Shown: positions 42,765 to 52,587, numbered from the stretch's first letter. The stretch: DNA of 64,000 bases from Desulfuromonadales bacterium (GCA_030145205.1 JAQYVZ010000003.1:102927-166926); one strand, 5' to 3'. The notes: generated from the sequence alone by a model not told the origin. Translations and numbers: made by a program.

Positions 42765-42840
42765 TGGTGGAGCCGAACGGGATCGAACCGTCGACCTATG
42801 CGTTGCGAACGCATCGCTCTCCCAACTGAGCTACGGCCCC
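42765..42840 (-). tRNA. tRNA-Ala (anticodon CGC)
   Basis: 76 bases with encoded CCA. Acceptor GGGGCCG pairs with CGGCTCC and has the G3-U70 pair that marks alanine tRNAs. D arm GCTCAGTTGGGAGAGC, anticodon stem ATGCG/CGCAT with loop TTCGCAA (anticodon CGC), and T arm ACGGTTCGATCCCGT are all regular. Confidence 0.97.
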
Positions 42841-42876
42841 GAAGCTGCGTCAATCTACCCAAAAAAACAGGGATTG

Positions 42877-44250
42877 TCAACGACCCTGCGGTGCAGTCGG
42901 CTGAACCGGCAGGCGCACGATGAAGCAGGCCCCCTGTTCACCGTTGACCACCTCCAGTTCGCCGTGGTGATGCTCGACAATCCGGTGTGAAATCGACAAA
43001 CCAAGACCGGTGCCTTTCGGATTGGTCGAAAAGAACGGGTTGAAGATATTCCGGATCATCTCCGAAGGGATGCCGCCGCCCGTATCTTCAACCTCGATCT
43101 CAATGGCGCCCTCGCCGCGCAAGCCGCACCGCGCCAACCGGATCATCACCTCGCCGCCCTGCGGCATCGCCTGCCGGGCATTGATCAGCAGGTTCAGGAA
43201 CACCTGCCGCAACTGACGGCAATCGCCGGTAATTATCGGAATCGTCTTGCTAATCTGTTTTTTGATAGAGATGCCGCTACGGTTGAGATGATCCTCTTCC
43301 AGCTCCAGAGCCTCATCGAGCAGATCGACGATATCGCACTCTTCCAGACAGACCAGCTGCTTTTTGGAGAAGGCCAGGATGTTGCCCAGCATCTCCTCCA
43401 TGCGGCGGACCTCACGCGCGATGATCGCGGCATACTCATTCGAGCGGGAGTCTCCCAGGTCCTGCCGTTCCAGACGCTGGGCAAATCCGCCGATGGAGAC
43501 CAGCGGGTTCTTGAGCTCGTGGGCCACCTGGGCTGCCATCTCTCCCAGTACGGCCAGTTTCTCCCCCTGGATCAAACGCTCCTGAACTTCACGCAGATCC
43601 TCGTGGGTGCGCTCCAGGCGCCTGACCAGACGGGCGTTTTCCAGGGCGTCTCCCGCCAGACTGGCAAACAGTTCCAGGAACAGAAGACTATCTGGATTGA
43701 TCGGCTCGCGGGACACCGGGTTGTCCACCAGCAGAACCCCCAGAGAACGATTGCGGCCTGACAGGGGGGCGCAGGCATAAGGCCCCAACTGCAGTTCGTC
43801 AGCCATCCGAGCCGCCGAACCGGACTGCTGGCCAGGATCCGGGATAAACACAATTTGCCGGGTCAGATAAGCTTGGGCCGCAGGGTTCTCTTCGCCCTTC
43901 AAGGGGAGTCTCTGTTTGATGACCTTGCGGTTGAGCGCAGTTGCGCGCTGCCGGGCCATCAGGGCCGAATCGAGGCGCATCTCATCAACCGAAAGGGTAT
44001 CGGCACCAGCTGGCCATGCTTTGAGCGCGGCTTCACGGGAGATACCGAGCATGCCCTGCAGCACCCCGGTCTTCTCATTGACCGTAAACAGCATGGCCCG
44101 CTCGAATCCGCCGGTTCCGGGAAGGATGGCCGCGGACAGCATCAGGTGGATCAGCTCATCCAGATTCAGGGTCCTGTGCAGCGCCCTGGACACCTGATAC
44201 AGCAATTGGAACTCGCGTAACTGGCGCTCTGGCTGTTCACGATCTGTCAT
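42877..44250 (-). CDS. GAF-domain sensor histidine kinase (NtrB-like)
   Basis: 457 residues, no membrane helix. An N-terminal GAF-type domain (about 25-215, starting LLYQVSRALHRTLNLDELIHLM) precedes the H box AQVAHELKNPLVSIGGFAQRLE, the N box NLLINARQAMPQGG, the G1 box DTGGGIPSE and the G2 box GTGLGLSISHRIVEHHHG. A cytoplasmic signal is expected. No response regulator is adjacent, so the partner is elsewhere. Confidence 0.92.
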   Translation of the reverse strand: MTDREQPERQLREFQLLYQVSRALHRTLNLDELIHLMLSAAILPGTGGFERAMLFTVNEKTGVLQGMLGISREAALKAWPAGADTLSVDEMRLDSALMARQRATALNRKVIKQRLPLKGEENPAAQAYLTRQIVFIPDPGQQSGSAARMADELQLGPYACAPLSGRNRSLGVLLVDNPVSREPINPDSLLFLELFASLAGDALENARLVRRLERTHEDLREVQERLIQGEKLAVLGEMAAQVAHELKNPLVSIGGFAQRLERQDLGDSRSNEYAAIIAREVRRMEEMLGNILAFSKKQLVCLEECDIVDLLDEALELEEDHLNRSGISIKKQISKTIPIITGDCRQLRQVFLNLLINARQAMPQGGEVMIRLARCGLRGEGAIEIEVEDTGGGIPSEMIRNIFNPFFSTNPKGTGLGLSISHRIVEHHHGELEVVNGEQGACFIVRLPVQPTAPQGR

Positions 44251-44419
44251 AGATTGAACCTGACATCACGAAGGGGGAAATCTTCAGAGAAACTGCGTAA
44301 AACGGGATATGACCGCAGGCGAAGCGCCCGGTCGGACGCTGTACGGTTTCATAAGAATCGCCCGGCATCTGCACACAGATCCGGGCGTAATCGGGTAAAG
44401 GGAAACGGTCGCACGGCAT
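44237..44419 (-). CDS. Possible 60-residue protein overlapping the kinase start
   Basis: MPCDRFPLPDYARICVQMPG begins it; CGGAG is 7 bases before the ATG and the end overlaps the kinase gene by 14 bases, a spacing seen in coupled genes. The composition (Pro, aromatic, two or three Cys) is plausible, but no family is recognised, and it may be chance. Confidence 0.35.
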   Translation of the reverse strand: MPCDRFPLPDYARICVQMPGDSYETVQRPTGRFACGHIPFYAVSLKISPFVMSGSIYDRS

Positions 44420-44457
44420 GACACACTCCGGTCTACCGGCGGATTTCGGTCAGCAGG

Positions 44458-44814
44458 TCAGCCGATCTTCTCCTGGCGCTCCTGCTCAGTTTTGCACTCG
44501 ATGCAGAGGGTGGTCACTGGTCGTGCCTTGAGCCGCGCAGGACCGATATCCTCTCCGCAATCTTCGCAAATGCCGAATTCGCCTACATCAATCCGCTCCA
44601 TGGCTTCACGGATTTTATTGATCAGCTTGCGTTCGCGATCACGAATACGTAATTCAAAATTCCGATCAGACTCCAACGAGGCCCGATCGGTCGGATCCGG
44701 GAAGTTGGTCTTCTCGTCGGTCATATCCGAGACCGTCTTGTCGGCACCCTTCAGGAGTTCATCCATCTGCTCCTGCAAAAGCTGACGGTACTCTTCTGCT
44801 AGTTCCTTATTCAT
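44458..44814 (-). CDS. dksA: DksA/TraR-family C4 zinc-finger protein
   Basis: 118 residues. The coiled-coil N-terminal part (residues 1-80, with SDMTDEKTNFPDPTDRASLE at the tip region) and the C-terminal zinc finger GICEDCGEDIGPARLKARPVTTLCIEC (CxxC-17-CxxC) define DksA. The tip DPTDRAS keeps the acidic residue(s) used at the RNA polymerase secondary channel. It modulates transcription with ppGpp. AAGGAG precedes the ATG. Confidence 0.92.
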   Translation of the reverse strand: MNKELAEEYRQLLQEQMDELLKGADKTVSDMTDEKTNFPDPTDRASLESDRNFELRIRDRERKLINKIREAMERIDVGEFGICEDCGEDIGPARLKARPVTTLCIECKTEQERQEKIG

Positions 44815-44887
44815 CCACTGTTCTCCTTGTGATTCTGAACGGGCACACGTTAAATGAATTGCCGCCCCAAGTCAACCTTTTATAGGG

Positions 44888-45409
44888 TCAGCGCTGGAAC
44901 TGGGCGAACAAGATGTAAGCCATGGCAAGCACGGCCAGCCAGACCGCGGCAAGGTCCGCCTGGCGGACGGGTGGCTTGTCCGCCAGCTGCCGGGTTTCAT
45001 CCGTCACGGTGCCCTCGGGGACCACGGCGACCAGGCTGCGGACCAGGTCGGGGAAATTTCCGTAGGAGTTTGAAATAATCAGGTAGTCATCCTCGCCCGC
45101 CATCAGCGTCATGAACACCCGGTTGCGCACCCTGACTGTCTCCAACTCCGTTACCGCCGCACACACGATCTCCTTGCTGCGAAACGGGCGGACCGCGCGG
45201 ACCTTCTCTGACGACACCTCGATCCGGCGACCGGCGCTTTCCACGAACAAAGCGGCGAGCGGCACCATCAGGCAGCCCAGAATGATCGCCTTGGCAACTG
45301 GCTGGTCCTGGATCAGGCAAATCACCAGCAGGGCCAGCGTCATGACAAGCAGCAATCCCAATGGCAACAGGAACAGCCTGCGGATCACGAATTTCTTTGC
45401 ATCAGCCAT
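44888..45409 (-). CDS. Membrane protein with PH-like domain
   Basis: 173 residues from the ATG at 45409 (GGAGAG upstream), overlapping moaC by 8 bases. Two N-terminal helices ([21 protein letters not shown] and [16 protein letters not shown]), a bacterial-PH-like beta domain ([43 protein letters not shown]) and a C-terminal helix. Likely a membrane-anchored PH-domain protein of unknown role. Coupled to moaC by overlap only. Confidence 0.68.
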   Translation of the reverse strand: MADAKKFVIRRLFLLPLGLLLVMTLALLVICLIQDQPVAKAIILGCLMVPLAALFVESAGRRIEVSSEKVRAVRPFRSKEIVCAAVTELETVRVRNRVFMTLMAGEDDYLIISNSYGNFPDLVRSLVAVVPEGTVTDETRQLADKPPVRQADLAAVWLAVLAMAYILFAQFQR

Positions 45410-45899
45410 TCGCACTCTCCCCGGCCCGCACAAAATCACCGCTTTTCCCGCCCGTCTTGCGAATCAGACAGACGTTGTTGATCTGCATGGCCTTATCGAC
45501 AGCCTTGCACATATCGTAAATCGTCAACCCGGCGACGCTCACCGCCGTCAAAGCCTCCATCTCCACCCCGGTCTGGCTGCTGGTGCTGACCGTCGCTTCA
45601 ATGATCACCCGGTTCTTAGGCGGGTCCGGGATAAAGTCGATCTGCACCGAATGCAGCATCAAGGCATGACAGAGCGGGACCAGGTCGGAGGTTTTCTTGG
45701 CCGCCATAATGCCGGCCACGCGCGCCACGTTGAACACGTCGCCCTTTTCCATGCTCTGATCCATAATCCGGGTCAGAGTCGCCGGCTTCATCCGCACTTC
45801 GCCCCGAGCCACAGCCCGTCGAACGGTTGCTTCCTTTGCGCCGACGTCGACCATGATTGCCCGGCCGCGATCGTCAAAATGTGTCAGTTTTTCACCCAT
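45402..45899 (-). CDS. moaC: Cyclic pyranopterin monophosphate synthase
   Basis: 165 residues from the ATG at 45899, which has AGAGGAA upstream. MoaC turns 3',8-cyclo-GTP into cPMP in molybdenum cofactor synthesis. Signatures are [46 protein letters not shown] and [27 protein letters not shown]. Molybdopterin is needed by formate dehydrogenase and similar enzymes of this lifestyle. Confidence 0.97.
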   Translation of the reverse strand: MGEKLTHFDDRGRAIMVDVGAKEATVRRAVARGEVRMKPATLTRIMDQSMEKGDVFNVARVAGIMAAKKTSDLVPLCHALMLHSVQIDFIPDPPKNRVIIEATVSTSSQTGVEMEALTAVSVAGLTIYDMCKAVDKAMQINNVCLIRKTGGKSGDFVRAGESANG

Positions 45900-45942
45900 A
45901 ATTTCCTCTTTATCAAACGACAACAACCGTCCGTCGTTCTGT

Positions 45943-47304
45943 TTAATCGAACAGGATCTGCAACGCTTCCTCCACCGTTCGAACCCCGAGCATTTTCATA
46001 CCATCCGGTGGTTCAAGCGCCTTGAGATTGTTCGCTGGCAGCAGGCATTGGTCGAACCCGAGCCGGGCCGCCTCACTCACCCGCAGTTCCGGTCGGGACA
46101 CCGCGCGGACTTCACCGGCCAGGCCGACTTCGCCGAACAACACAGTGCGCTGCGGCACGGGGCGATTGAGATGGCTCGACGCGAGTGCTGCGACCACACC
46201 CAGATCAACCGCCGGCTCATTCAATTTCGCCCCACCGGCCACATTCAGAAAAATATCCTGAGCCAGCATGGTGTAACCAACCTTCTTTTCCAGCACCGCC
46301 ACCAGCAGTGAGACCCGGTTCGGATCGATCCCCATGGTGGTCCGCCGCGGGTTGCCGAAGGCCGCCCCCGACACCAGCGCCTGCAATTCAATCAGAATCG
46401 GGCGGGTCCCCTCCATGGCCGGCACCACGACGCTGCCCGCCTCGTCCCTGGGACGCTCGGCCAGAAACAGCTCAGATGGATTGGGTACCTCAGTCAGACC
46501 GACATCCTTCATCTCAAACACGCCGATCTCATTGGTCGAACCAAAGCGGTTCTTGACCGCCCGCAGGATCCGGTAGGGGTGGCCGGCGTCCCCTTCAAAG
46601 TAGAGGACCGTGTCCACCATATGTTCCAGCATGCGCGGACCGGCAATCGAGCCATCCTTGGTGACATGACCGATGATGAACGTGGGGATACCCTCCCCCT
46701 TGGCCAGGCTCATCAGTCGACCGGCACATTCACGGACCTGACTGACGCTGCCCGGCGCGGATTCGAGCGCGGCGGTAAACACGGCCTGAATGGAATCGAC
46801 CACCAGGAAGCACGGTTTAAGCTGGCGGGCCTGCTCCAAAATCGCTTCCAGACTGTTCTCTGCCAAAAGGTAGAGATCATCGGCAACCACCCCCAGGCGT
46901 TCCGCGCGCAGCTTGACTTGCCGGGCGGATTCCTCAGCCGTCGCATAGAGCACCGGCCCGACCTGCGCCAAGCGCTCAGCCGCCTGCAGCAGCAAGGTCG
47001 ACTTACCGATCCCCGGGTCACCGCCAATCAGCAGGAAAGAACCCGGCACCACACCGCCGCCCAACACCCGGTCCAGTTCACCGATACCGCAGCGCTGACG
47101 GTCTTCTTCAGCAACGGTCACCTCGGCCAACCGTTCGGGACGGCTGCCGGAACCAACACCGACCGGCTGGCCCTTTTTGCTCACCGTGACGGTTTCTTCG
47201 ACCAGGCTGTTCCATTGGCCGCAATCGGGGCATTTGCCCAGCCACTTGGGACTCTGCATGCCGCACTGCTGGCAGGTAAAAATATTTCGGGTTTTTGCCG
47301 CCAT
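45943..47304 (-). CDS. radA: DNA repair protein RadA
   Basis: 453 residues. Zinc finger CxxC-CxxC at the start ([23 protein letters not shown]), Walker [15 protein letters not shown] near 93-106, the KNRFGS motif (KNRFGSTNE) and a C-terminal Lon-like domain ([21 protein letters not shown]). It is a RecA-like helicase for branch migration in recombination. Ribosome site GAGGAG. Confidence 0.97.
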   Translation of the reverse strand: MAAKTRNIFTCQQCGMQSPKWLGKCPDCGQWNSLVEETVTVSKKGQPVGVGSGSRPERLAEVTVAEEDRQRCGIGELDRVLGGGVVPGSFLLIGGDPGIGKSTLLLQAAERLAQVGPVLYATAEESARQVKLRAERLGVVADDLYLLAENSLEAILEQARQLKPCFLVVDSIQAVFTAALESAPGSVSQVRECAGRLMSLAKGEGIPTFIIGHVTKDGSIAGPRMLEHMVDTVLYFEGDAGHPYRILRAVKNRFGSTNEIGVFEMKDVGLTEVPNPSELFLAERPRDEAGSVVVPAMEGTRPILIELQALVSGAAFGNPRRTTMGIDPNRVSLLVAVLEKKVGYTMLAQDIFLNVAGGAKLNEPAVDLGVVAALASSHLNRPVPQRTVLFGEVGLAGEVRAVSRPELRVSEAARLGFDQCLLPANNLKALEPPDGMKMLGVRTVEEALQILFD

Positions 47305-47496
47305 AAGTCTCCTCGCGGGACATTCTATGTTCAGGCTCCGGCAGTGTCAACGATCCTCGACCAAACCGGCCCTCTTGGGCAGAGAAATCGCGACATCACC
47401 TATACAAGCCGGTGCAAATCAACTATCTTGAGAAGCGGTTGCCGCCCTTAACCGACCCGCGACCCCCGAAAACAACCACCCTCTTTTGGACCTGTG

Positions 47497-48861
47497 ATGC
47501 AGACCGATCTCACCTTCCTTGCGCCCTTTCTGCTGACCCTGGCAGGGATGACCCTGTTCGCCATCAGGAAAGGTGCCGCCCAATCTGCGTCGGACTTTGC
47601 CGTCGCGGGACGGACTGCCGGCAAATGGTCAGTGGCCGGCGCGATCATGGGCACCCTGGTCGGCGGCGCATCGACCATCGGCACGGCGCAGCTCGCCTTC
47701 TTGTTCGGCCTTTCCGCCTGGTGGTTCACGCTCGGTGCCGGTCTGGCCTGCCTGCTGTTGGGACTTTTCCTGGCTTCGCCGCTCCAGAAAGGCGCCGTCG
47801 AAACCATCCCGCAATTTATCGCTCGCTACCATGGAGAAAAAGCTCGAGCCTGGGCCAGCGTCTTTTCATCACTCGGGATGTTTATTCATATCGTCGCTCA
47901 ATTACTCGCCTGCTGCGCCTTGCTCTCCAGCCTGTTTGCGCTGTCGATGTTTAACGCGGCATTGATTGCCGCCCTGCTGGTCGCCCTGGTGACCCTGCGC
48001 GGTGGCATGCGCAGCGCAGGTCCAGTCGGCCTGATCAAACTGCTACTGCTCTACTGCACCATGATCGCTGCCGGCAGCCTGGCCCTGGCTAAATCAGGAG
48101 GACTGCCCGGCCTCTCGGCTCACTTCCCGGCGTTTCCCTGGTTCAGTCTGTTCGGCTACGGTGTCCAGGAGGGTCTCTCCGACCTGCTCTCCATGCTGGT
48201 CGGCGTGGTCTCGACCCAGATTTACCTGCAGGCGATCTTCTCGGCGCGCACTCCTCAGGTTGCCCGCCAGGGTGCCCTGCTCAGCGCGCTGCTGATTCCC
48301 CCCATGGGCCTGTTCGGGATTGCCGTCGGCCTCTACATGCGCCAGACCCAGCCACAACTGGACAGTGTCCTGGCGCTGCCGACCTTCCTGCTCCAGAACC
48401 TGCCGCCGCTCCTCGCCGGACCGGCCTTTGCGGTGCTGCTGTTCGCTGCGGTCGGCACCGCCTCCGGACTGACTCTGGGCGTCGGCACGACCCTGCAGGT
48501 CGACCTGTTTACCCGTTTCACCCAGACAACCGACAACCGCCTGCGGCACCTGCGCCTGGCGACCTTCGCTGTGCTGGCTATCGCCGTGCTCCTGGTGCTG
48601 GCCAACCTCGGTTCGGCCATCATGCAGTGGAGCTTTCTCTCAATGGGACTGCGGGGGGCGACCTTGGCGCTGCCGTTGCTGGCAGCAATCTTTTTGGGGG
48701 AAAGGACGAGTCGACAGGGCGGTGCGCTGGCAATTCTGCTGGGACCTTCAGCTGCGATCCTGACTGGCCTGAGCGGCTGGCCGACCTGGCCGCCACTGTA
48801 CGTCGGTCTGACGGTTGCCCTGAGCTGTCTGCTGCTCGGCAAGTTCACTTCTAAAAGCTAG
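47497..48861 (+). CDS. Sodium:solute symporter family protein
   Basis: 454 residues from the ATG at 47497 (a GTG directly before it is an alternative). About 12 membrane helices. The N-terminal SASDFAVAGRTAGKWSVAGAIMGTLVGGASTIGTAQLAF is the conserved SSS region with the Na+ site. Divergence from the other symporter in the window is large and it has no small-subunit partner. Substrate unknown. Confidence 0.85.
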   Translation: MQTDLTFLAPFLLTLAGMTLFAIRKGAAQSASDFAVAGRTAGKWSVAGAIMGTLVGGASTIGTAQLAFLFGLSAWWFTLGAGLACLLLGLFLASPLQKGAVETIPQFIARYHGEKARAWASVFSSLGMFIHIVAQLLACCALLSSLFALSMFNAALIAALLVALVTLRGGMRSAGPVGLIKLLLLYCTMIAAGSLALAKSGGLPGLSAHFPAFPWFSLFGYGVQEGLSDLLSMLVGVVSTQIYLQAIFSARTPQVARQGALLSALLIPPMGLFGIAVGLYMRQTQPQLDSVLALPTFLLQNLPPLLAGPAFAVLLFAAVGTASGLTLGVGTTLQVDLFTRFTQTTDNRLRHLRLATFAVLAIAVLLVLANLGSAIMQWSFLSMGLRGATLALPLLAAIFLGERTSRQGGALAILLGPSAAILTGLSGWPTWPPLYVGLTVALSCLLLGKFTSKS

Positions 48862-48912
48862 ACACAGCTGACCGTTGAGGCAGGAGTAAATGCTCAATCG
48901 GTGCCCCTCCGC

Positions 48913-49614
48913 TCAGGGAGCACTGTACAGGAGCCAGGCACCAGCGGCGATCACCAGGGTTCCACAGACCCGTTTGATCCAGAGGGTCCCTTGTGAGCGT
49001 TCATTCCAGTTGAGATACTGCTGAACTTTTTCGGTAAACGTCCCGGCAAACACGATCACCGCGCAATGGCCCACCCCGTAGGCCAGCATCAGAAGGGCTG
49101 CATAGAGCGTACTTTCGGCCGCTTCCGCAAAAGCCATCCCAAGGACGGGAGCCATAAAGGCAAAGGTGCAGGGTCCCAGGGCGATGCCGAACACCGCCCC
49201 GAGGAGAAACGCCGCGAGCAGCCCCTTCTTGGTCATGCCAACCTGTGCCGGCCCCGACCAGGGCATGGGGATCACGCCCCAGAGGTGCAAACCGAACAGC
49301 AGAAAGATCCCGGCCACCAGCCAGTTACCGTACGCGCCGATATCGCCCAGCATCCGTCCGGCCAGGGCGGTCAGCAAGCCGATCAGCGCAATCGAGAGCA
49401 GGATGCCGACGGCGAACAGGTTGGAGATGAGGAATGCTCTGCGAGTGCTCATCTGGCCCTGACCATCGATAAAGCCGACAATCAGCGGGATGCTCGCCAA
49501 GTGACAGGGCGAGAGCAGGATGCTCAGCACACCCCAACCGGCGGCGGCACAGAGCGCGATCAGCGGCGCCCCTGCAATGGCATGGTTCAAGCTGGTAAAC
49601 AGCTGTTCAATCAT
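48913..49614 (-). CDS. CcdA/DsbD-type thiol-redox membrane protein
   Basis: 233 residues with six membrane helices. Two Cys in the conserved positions, SPCHLASIPLIVGF (helix 1) and GPCTFAFMAPVLG (helix 4), carry electrons from cytoplasmic thioredoxin across the membrane. Its start overlaps the stop of the thioredoxin-like gene upstream (ATGA), so the two likely work as a donor-acceptor pair. Confidence 0.88.
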   Translation of the reverse strand: MIEQLFTSLNHAIAGAPLIALCAAAGWGVLSILLSPCHLASIPLIVGFIDGQGQMSTRRAFLISNLFAVGILLSIALIGLLTALAGRMLGDIGAYGNWLVAGIFLLFGLHLWGVIPMPWSGPAQVGMTKKGLLAAFLLGAVFGIALGPCTFAFMAPVLGMAFAEAAESTLYAALLMLAYGVGHCAVIVFAGTFTEKVQQYLNWNERSQGTLWIKRVCGTLVIAAGAWLLYSAP

Positions 49615-50027
49615 CAGTTCGTCGCCTTAAACGTATAGCCCAGCTCCAGCCATTTACCGAGGATCTCGTCACGGCTGAAAAAACCGACATGGCGATAGAG
49701 CTCGCTGCCGTCCGCTGCGTAAAAAATCTGCGTCGGGATCATTTGCACACTATAACTGGCCGCTTTTTCCCGGTGTTTCCAGGCATCGACGAATTCAACC
49801 TCAAGCTCTCCGACAAAGTCGGTTTTGAGCTGGTCGAGAATCGGCGCCATCTTGATGCAGGGGATGCATTTGTCGGCGCCGACATCAACCAGCTTCGGAA
49901 GCGCGCCGGCCGCATTCGGCCCGGCAGCTTTCACGTCAACGGGCAAGGCGGCGTTGCTGCAGACCGCCATAAAAATCAGCAGCAGACCAACCACTCCATT
50001 CCGTGAAAATTTCTTGAAATTCCGCAT
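49614..50027 (-). CDS. Exported thioredoxin-fold protein
   Basis: 137 residues from the ATG at 50027 (GGTGAG upstream); a GTG at 50036 that overlaps the previous stop is possible. Signal peptide (VVGLLLIFMAVCSNAA), then a thioredoxin fold with active site CIPC in GADKCIPCIKMAPILDQL and cis-Pro in IPTQIFYAADG. Likely reduced through the CcdA-like protein encoded next. Confidence 0.9.
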   Translation of the reverse strand: MRNFKKFSRNGVVGLLLIFMAVCSNAALPVDVKAAGPNAAGALPKLVDVGADKCIPCIKMAPILDQLKTDFVGELEVEFVDAWKHREKAASYSVQMIPTQIFYAADGSELYRHVGFFSRDEILGKWLELGYTFKATN

Positions 50028-50032
50028 TTTTC

Positions 50033-50266
50033 TCACCCGATCATTTTTTCGATGTCTGCAGGACTCGGGACCTTGCCGACCACCAGCACCTTCCCGTCAA
50101 CCACCAACCCCGGGGTGGTCATCACACCGAAACTCATGATCTGGTTCAGGTCCGTCACCTTTTCCATTTCGTAGTCAAGGCCGAGTGCTTCAGCCGCCTG
50201 TTTGGCGTTTTCCGCGAGCTTGTTGCACTTGGCGCAGCCGGTACCGAGAATCTGGATTTTTGTCAT
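50033..50266 (-). CDS. Thioredoxin-like small redox protein (CxxC)
   Basis: 77 residues, cytoplasmic, of the MTH895/redox-active disulfide protein 2 family. Active site CAKC in GTGCAKCNKLAENAKQAAE; cis-Pro in GVMTTPGLVVDGKVLVVGKVPS. These genes usually stand beside COG0701 permeases and ArsR regulators, as here. AAGGAG precedes it. Confidence 0.9.
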   Translation of the reverse strand: MTKIQILGTGCAKCNKLAENAKQAAEALGLDYEMEKVTDLNQIMSFGVMTTPGLVVDGKVLVVGKVPSPADIEKMIG

Positions 50267-50285
50267 GATTGATCTCCTTGGTTTC

Positions 50286-51593
50286 TTAAAAAAATGTTCC
50301 GTAAATAAGACCGCTGATGGTCGCCATCACCACCACCAGCAAAACAAAAACTGCGGTCTTTTTGGTTCCCATCACGCTGCGGATCACCAGCATATTCGGC
50401 AGAGAGAGTGCCGGACCGGCCAACAGCAGCGCCAGCGCTGGCCCCTTGCCCATCCCGGCACCCATCAGCCCCTGCAGAATCGGTACTTCCGTCAGGGTGG
50501 CAAAGTACATGAATGCTCCGAACACCGAGGCGAACAGGTTGGCGAACAGCGAGTTGCCGCCGACCAGGGAGGCGACCCACGCCGACGGGATCAACCCTTC
50601 ATGTCCCGGCCGGCCCAACAGGACACCGGCAATCAGCACGCCGATCAGCAGCAGCGGCAGAATCTTCTTGGCAAAATCCCAGCTCTCTTCGAACCACTGA
50701 CCCATCTCGCCGTCGCGCGTTGTTTTCAGATTGCTGAGAACCGACAGTCCGACCACGCCGAAGGTAAACGCAAGTTCCGGATGTTGCGGTTGCACAACAG
50801 CCATCAGCAGTGCCGGCAACGAAGCCAGCAGAATGCGCGCCACACCGAGCCTGAACCAGGTCGCCAGCATCAGCGCCAGGGCAACGGCAAAGGTGCTGGT
50901 GACCCACCACTTCGACACATAGATGGCATGCCAGAGGCCGGTTGGTTGATCTGTCTTGCCCCAGTTGGCAAACACCAGAATTCCGACCATTGCCGCAAAG
51001 TAGAGGGCAGTCTGCCAGAGTGGACGACTGTTGTCGTCAGCGGCCATCATCGGTGCCGCGGCCGCCTTTTCCGCCTCTTCATAGCGAAAGAAGAAGTGCA
51101 TCAACAAGCCGATGACCACTGCGAACACAACAGCGCCGAGAGCACGTGCAATACCCATCTCCGGCCCCAGGATGCGGGCGGTCAGCACAATCGCCAAAAT
51201 ATTGATCGCCGGCCCGGAGTAGAGAAACGCACAGGCCGGACCAAGCCCTGCGCCCATGCGGTAGATCCCGGCAAACAGGGGGAGGATCGTACAGGAGCAG
51301 ACGGCGAGGATCGTCCCCGACACCGATGCGACACCGTATGCGAGAACTTTTTTCGCATTCGGCCCCAGATATTTCATCACGGCGGCCTGGCTGACAAACA
51401 CCGCCACTGCCCCGGCAATAAAAAATGCCGGCACCAGACAGAGCAACACATGCTCACGGGCGTACCATTTGACCAGGTGTAGCGACTCAAGAATCGCGCC
51501 CTGAACGCGGGCAGTTTCAACCGGCAGGAAGAAACAGCCCAAAAAAACCGCGACCATCCAAAACAACGGTCGCCACTCACTTTTCCACTGCAT
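50286..51593 (-). CDS. COG0701-type permease
   Basis: 435 residues with about 10 membrane helices in two halves. Conserved features are VSGTILAVCSCTILPLFAGIYRMGAGLGPACAFLYSGPAINI with its VCSC motif and the second-half ATLTEVPILQGLMGAGMGKGPALALLLAGPALS. Family members export methylated arsenicals (ArsP-like) or other small organics. The upstream ArsR gene and downstream redox proteins suggest a metalloid or sulfur role. Exact substrate unknown. Confidence 0.88.
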   Translation of the reverse strand: MQWKSEWRPLFWMVAVFLGCFFLPVETARVQGAILESLHLVKWYAREHVLLCLVPAFFIAGAVAVFVSQAAVMKYLGPNAKKVLAYGVASVSGTILAVCSCTILPLFAGIYRMGAGLGPACAFLYSGPAINILAIVLTARILGPEMGIARALGAVVFAVVIGLLMHFFFRYEEAEKAAAAPMMAADDNSRPLWQTALYFAAMVGILVFANWGKTDQPTGLWHAIYVSKWWVTSTFAVALALMLATWFRLGVARILLASLPALLMAVVQPQHPELAFTFGVVGLSVLSNLKTTRDGEMGQWFEESWDFAKKILPLLLIGVLIAGVLLGRPGHEGLIPSAWVASLVGGNSLFANLFASVFGAFMYFATLTEVPILQGLMGAGMGKGPALALLLAGPALSLPNMLVIRSVMGTKKTAVFVLLVVVMATISGLIYGTFF

Positions 51594-51658
51594 AGTGCTT
51601 ACCTTCTTGGCGAAATCACTTAAGGATAAAATAAAAAATTTAAGCCATCAGACGGTCG

Positions 51659-51979
51659 CTATTTGACCAGCGAAGAGTGATCCTCGGCCTGTGCCTTAAA
51701 GATCGACTCGACACAGCCGAAAAAACTCAGGATACAGGGCACACGCAACCTGTAAAACACCAGGTTGCCACGTTTGTCGCTCAGGACAATACCCGCCTGC
51801 TTGAGGACCGAGAGATGTTTTGAAACCGTTGAAACATCGGCGCCGATCAACTCGGTCAGGTCGCAGACACAGCGCTCCTCTTTTTCCAGTTCTTCGATGA
51901 TAAACAACCGCGTCGGATGGGCCATTGCCTTCAGAACATTGGCGCGCGCCTCGAGGATTGCTTTCTGTTTTTGGTCCAT
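51659..51979 (-). CDS. ArsR-family metal/metalloid-type repressor
   Basis: 106 residues, winged helix. AMAHPTRLFIIEELEKEERCVCDLTELIGADVSTVSKHLSVLKQAGIV covers the HTH, with Cys pair CVC at the alpha-3 region as in ArsR sensors. Two more Cys near the end (VPCILSFFGCV) could complete a thiol site. AAGGAGG precedes it. It is first in the operon and an inverted repeat lies just upstream. Confidence 0.92.
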   Translation of the reverse strand: MDQKQKAILEARANVLKAMAHPTRLFIIEELEKEERCVCDLTELIGADVSTVSKHLSVLKQAGIVLSDKRGNLVFYRLRVPCILSFFGCVESIFKAQAEDHSSLVK

Positions 51980-51997
51980 CTTTGCCTCCTTGCGTTA

Positions 51998-52013
51998 TTG
52001 GCAATATAGCCAA
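51998..52013 (-). promoter_or_regulatory. Probable ArsR operator
   Basis: Perfect inverted repeat TTGGC-AATATA-GCCAA, 19 bases upstream of the arsR-type start codon, followed by a further partial copy (TAGCCAA) at 52015-52021. Position and symmetry fit autoregulation. Confidence 0.55.
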
Positions 52014-52170
52014 ATAGCCAACAACATACAAGCACTTTTTCCCCCACGCTTGCGGTTGCCTCCCTGCCTACTCTTAGCCCGTCCTTCTTACCTATTTGCA
52101 GACAACAAACCACCTTGCTATACTGTGCAGAGATTGGAACTCATTAGACTGAAGATATGGAGGTCTCACA

Positions 52171-52485
52171 ATGCGCACTGTTTTTCTTCTGACGCTCACC
52201 ATCCTGATTTCAACCAGCCTGGCGCTGGCAGTCCCTCCCGGCCGTACCTTGAAGTTCAGTGACAGCCCAATGGGTATCGTCACCTTCGACGGCCAACTGC
52301 ACAAGGACAAAGGCAACGCCTGTAAAGACTGCCACAACAAAGACGTCTTCCCGAAAATGAAGCAGGGAACTGTCGAGATCACCATGAACGAAATCTACGC
52401 CGGAAAATTGTGCGGCACCTGCCACAACGGCCAGCGCGCCTTTGACGCCAAGACCAGCTGCACTCGCTGTCACGTTAAAGAATAA
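52171..52485 (+). CDS. Triheme c-type cytochrome (c7-type)
   Basis: 104 residues with signal peptide (TVFLLTLTILISTSLALA). Three CxxCH motifs: CKDCH, CGTCH and CTRCH, with extra His in DGQLHKDKGN and in the CHNK/CHNG loops to serve as distal ligands. It resembles the short periplasmic c7 cytochromes of Geobacter, though it lacks the lysine-rich composition of PpcA. GGAGG precedes it. Likely a soluble periplasmic electron shuttle. Confidence 0.87.
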   Translation: MRTVFLLTLTILISTSLALAVPPGRTLKFSDSPMGIVTFDGQLHKDKGNACKDCHNKDVFPKMKQGTVEITMNEIYAGKLCGTCHNGQRAFDAKTSCTRCHVKE

Positions 52486-52513
52486 CGTTTACCCCGCCAG
52501 ACAGAATCAGCAA

Positions 52514-52542
52514 GGCCCGTCGGAAATTCCGACGGGCCTTGC
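52514..52542 (+). terminator. Intrinsic terminator of the triheme cytochrome
   Basis: AAGGCCCGTCGGAA (52514-52527) pairs with TTCCGACGGGCCTT (52529-52542). The T run is short (TTGCCATTT). The hairpin is nearly symmetric and may serve both strands. Confidence 0.72.
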
Positions 52543-52587
52543 CATTTAAACTGACTGCTTAAAACTTATGGCTTGCAGCGAACAGGG

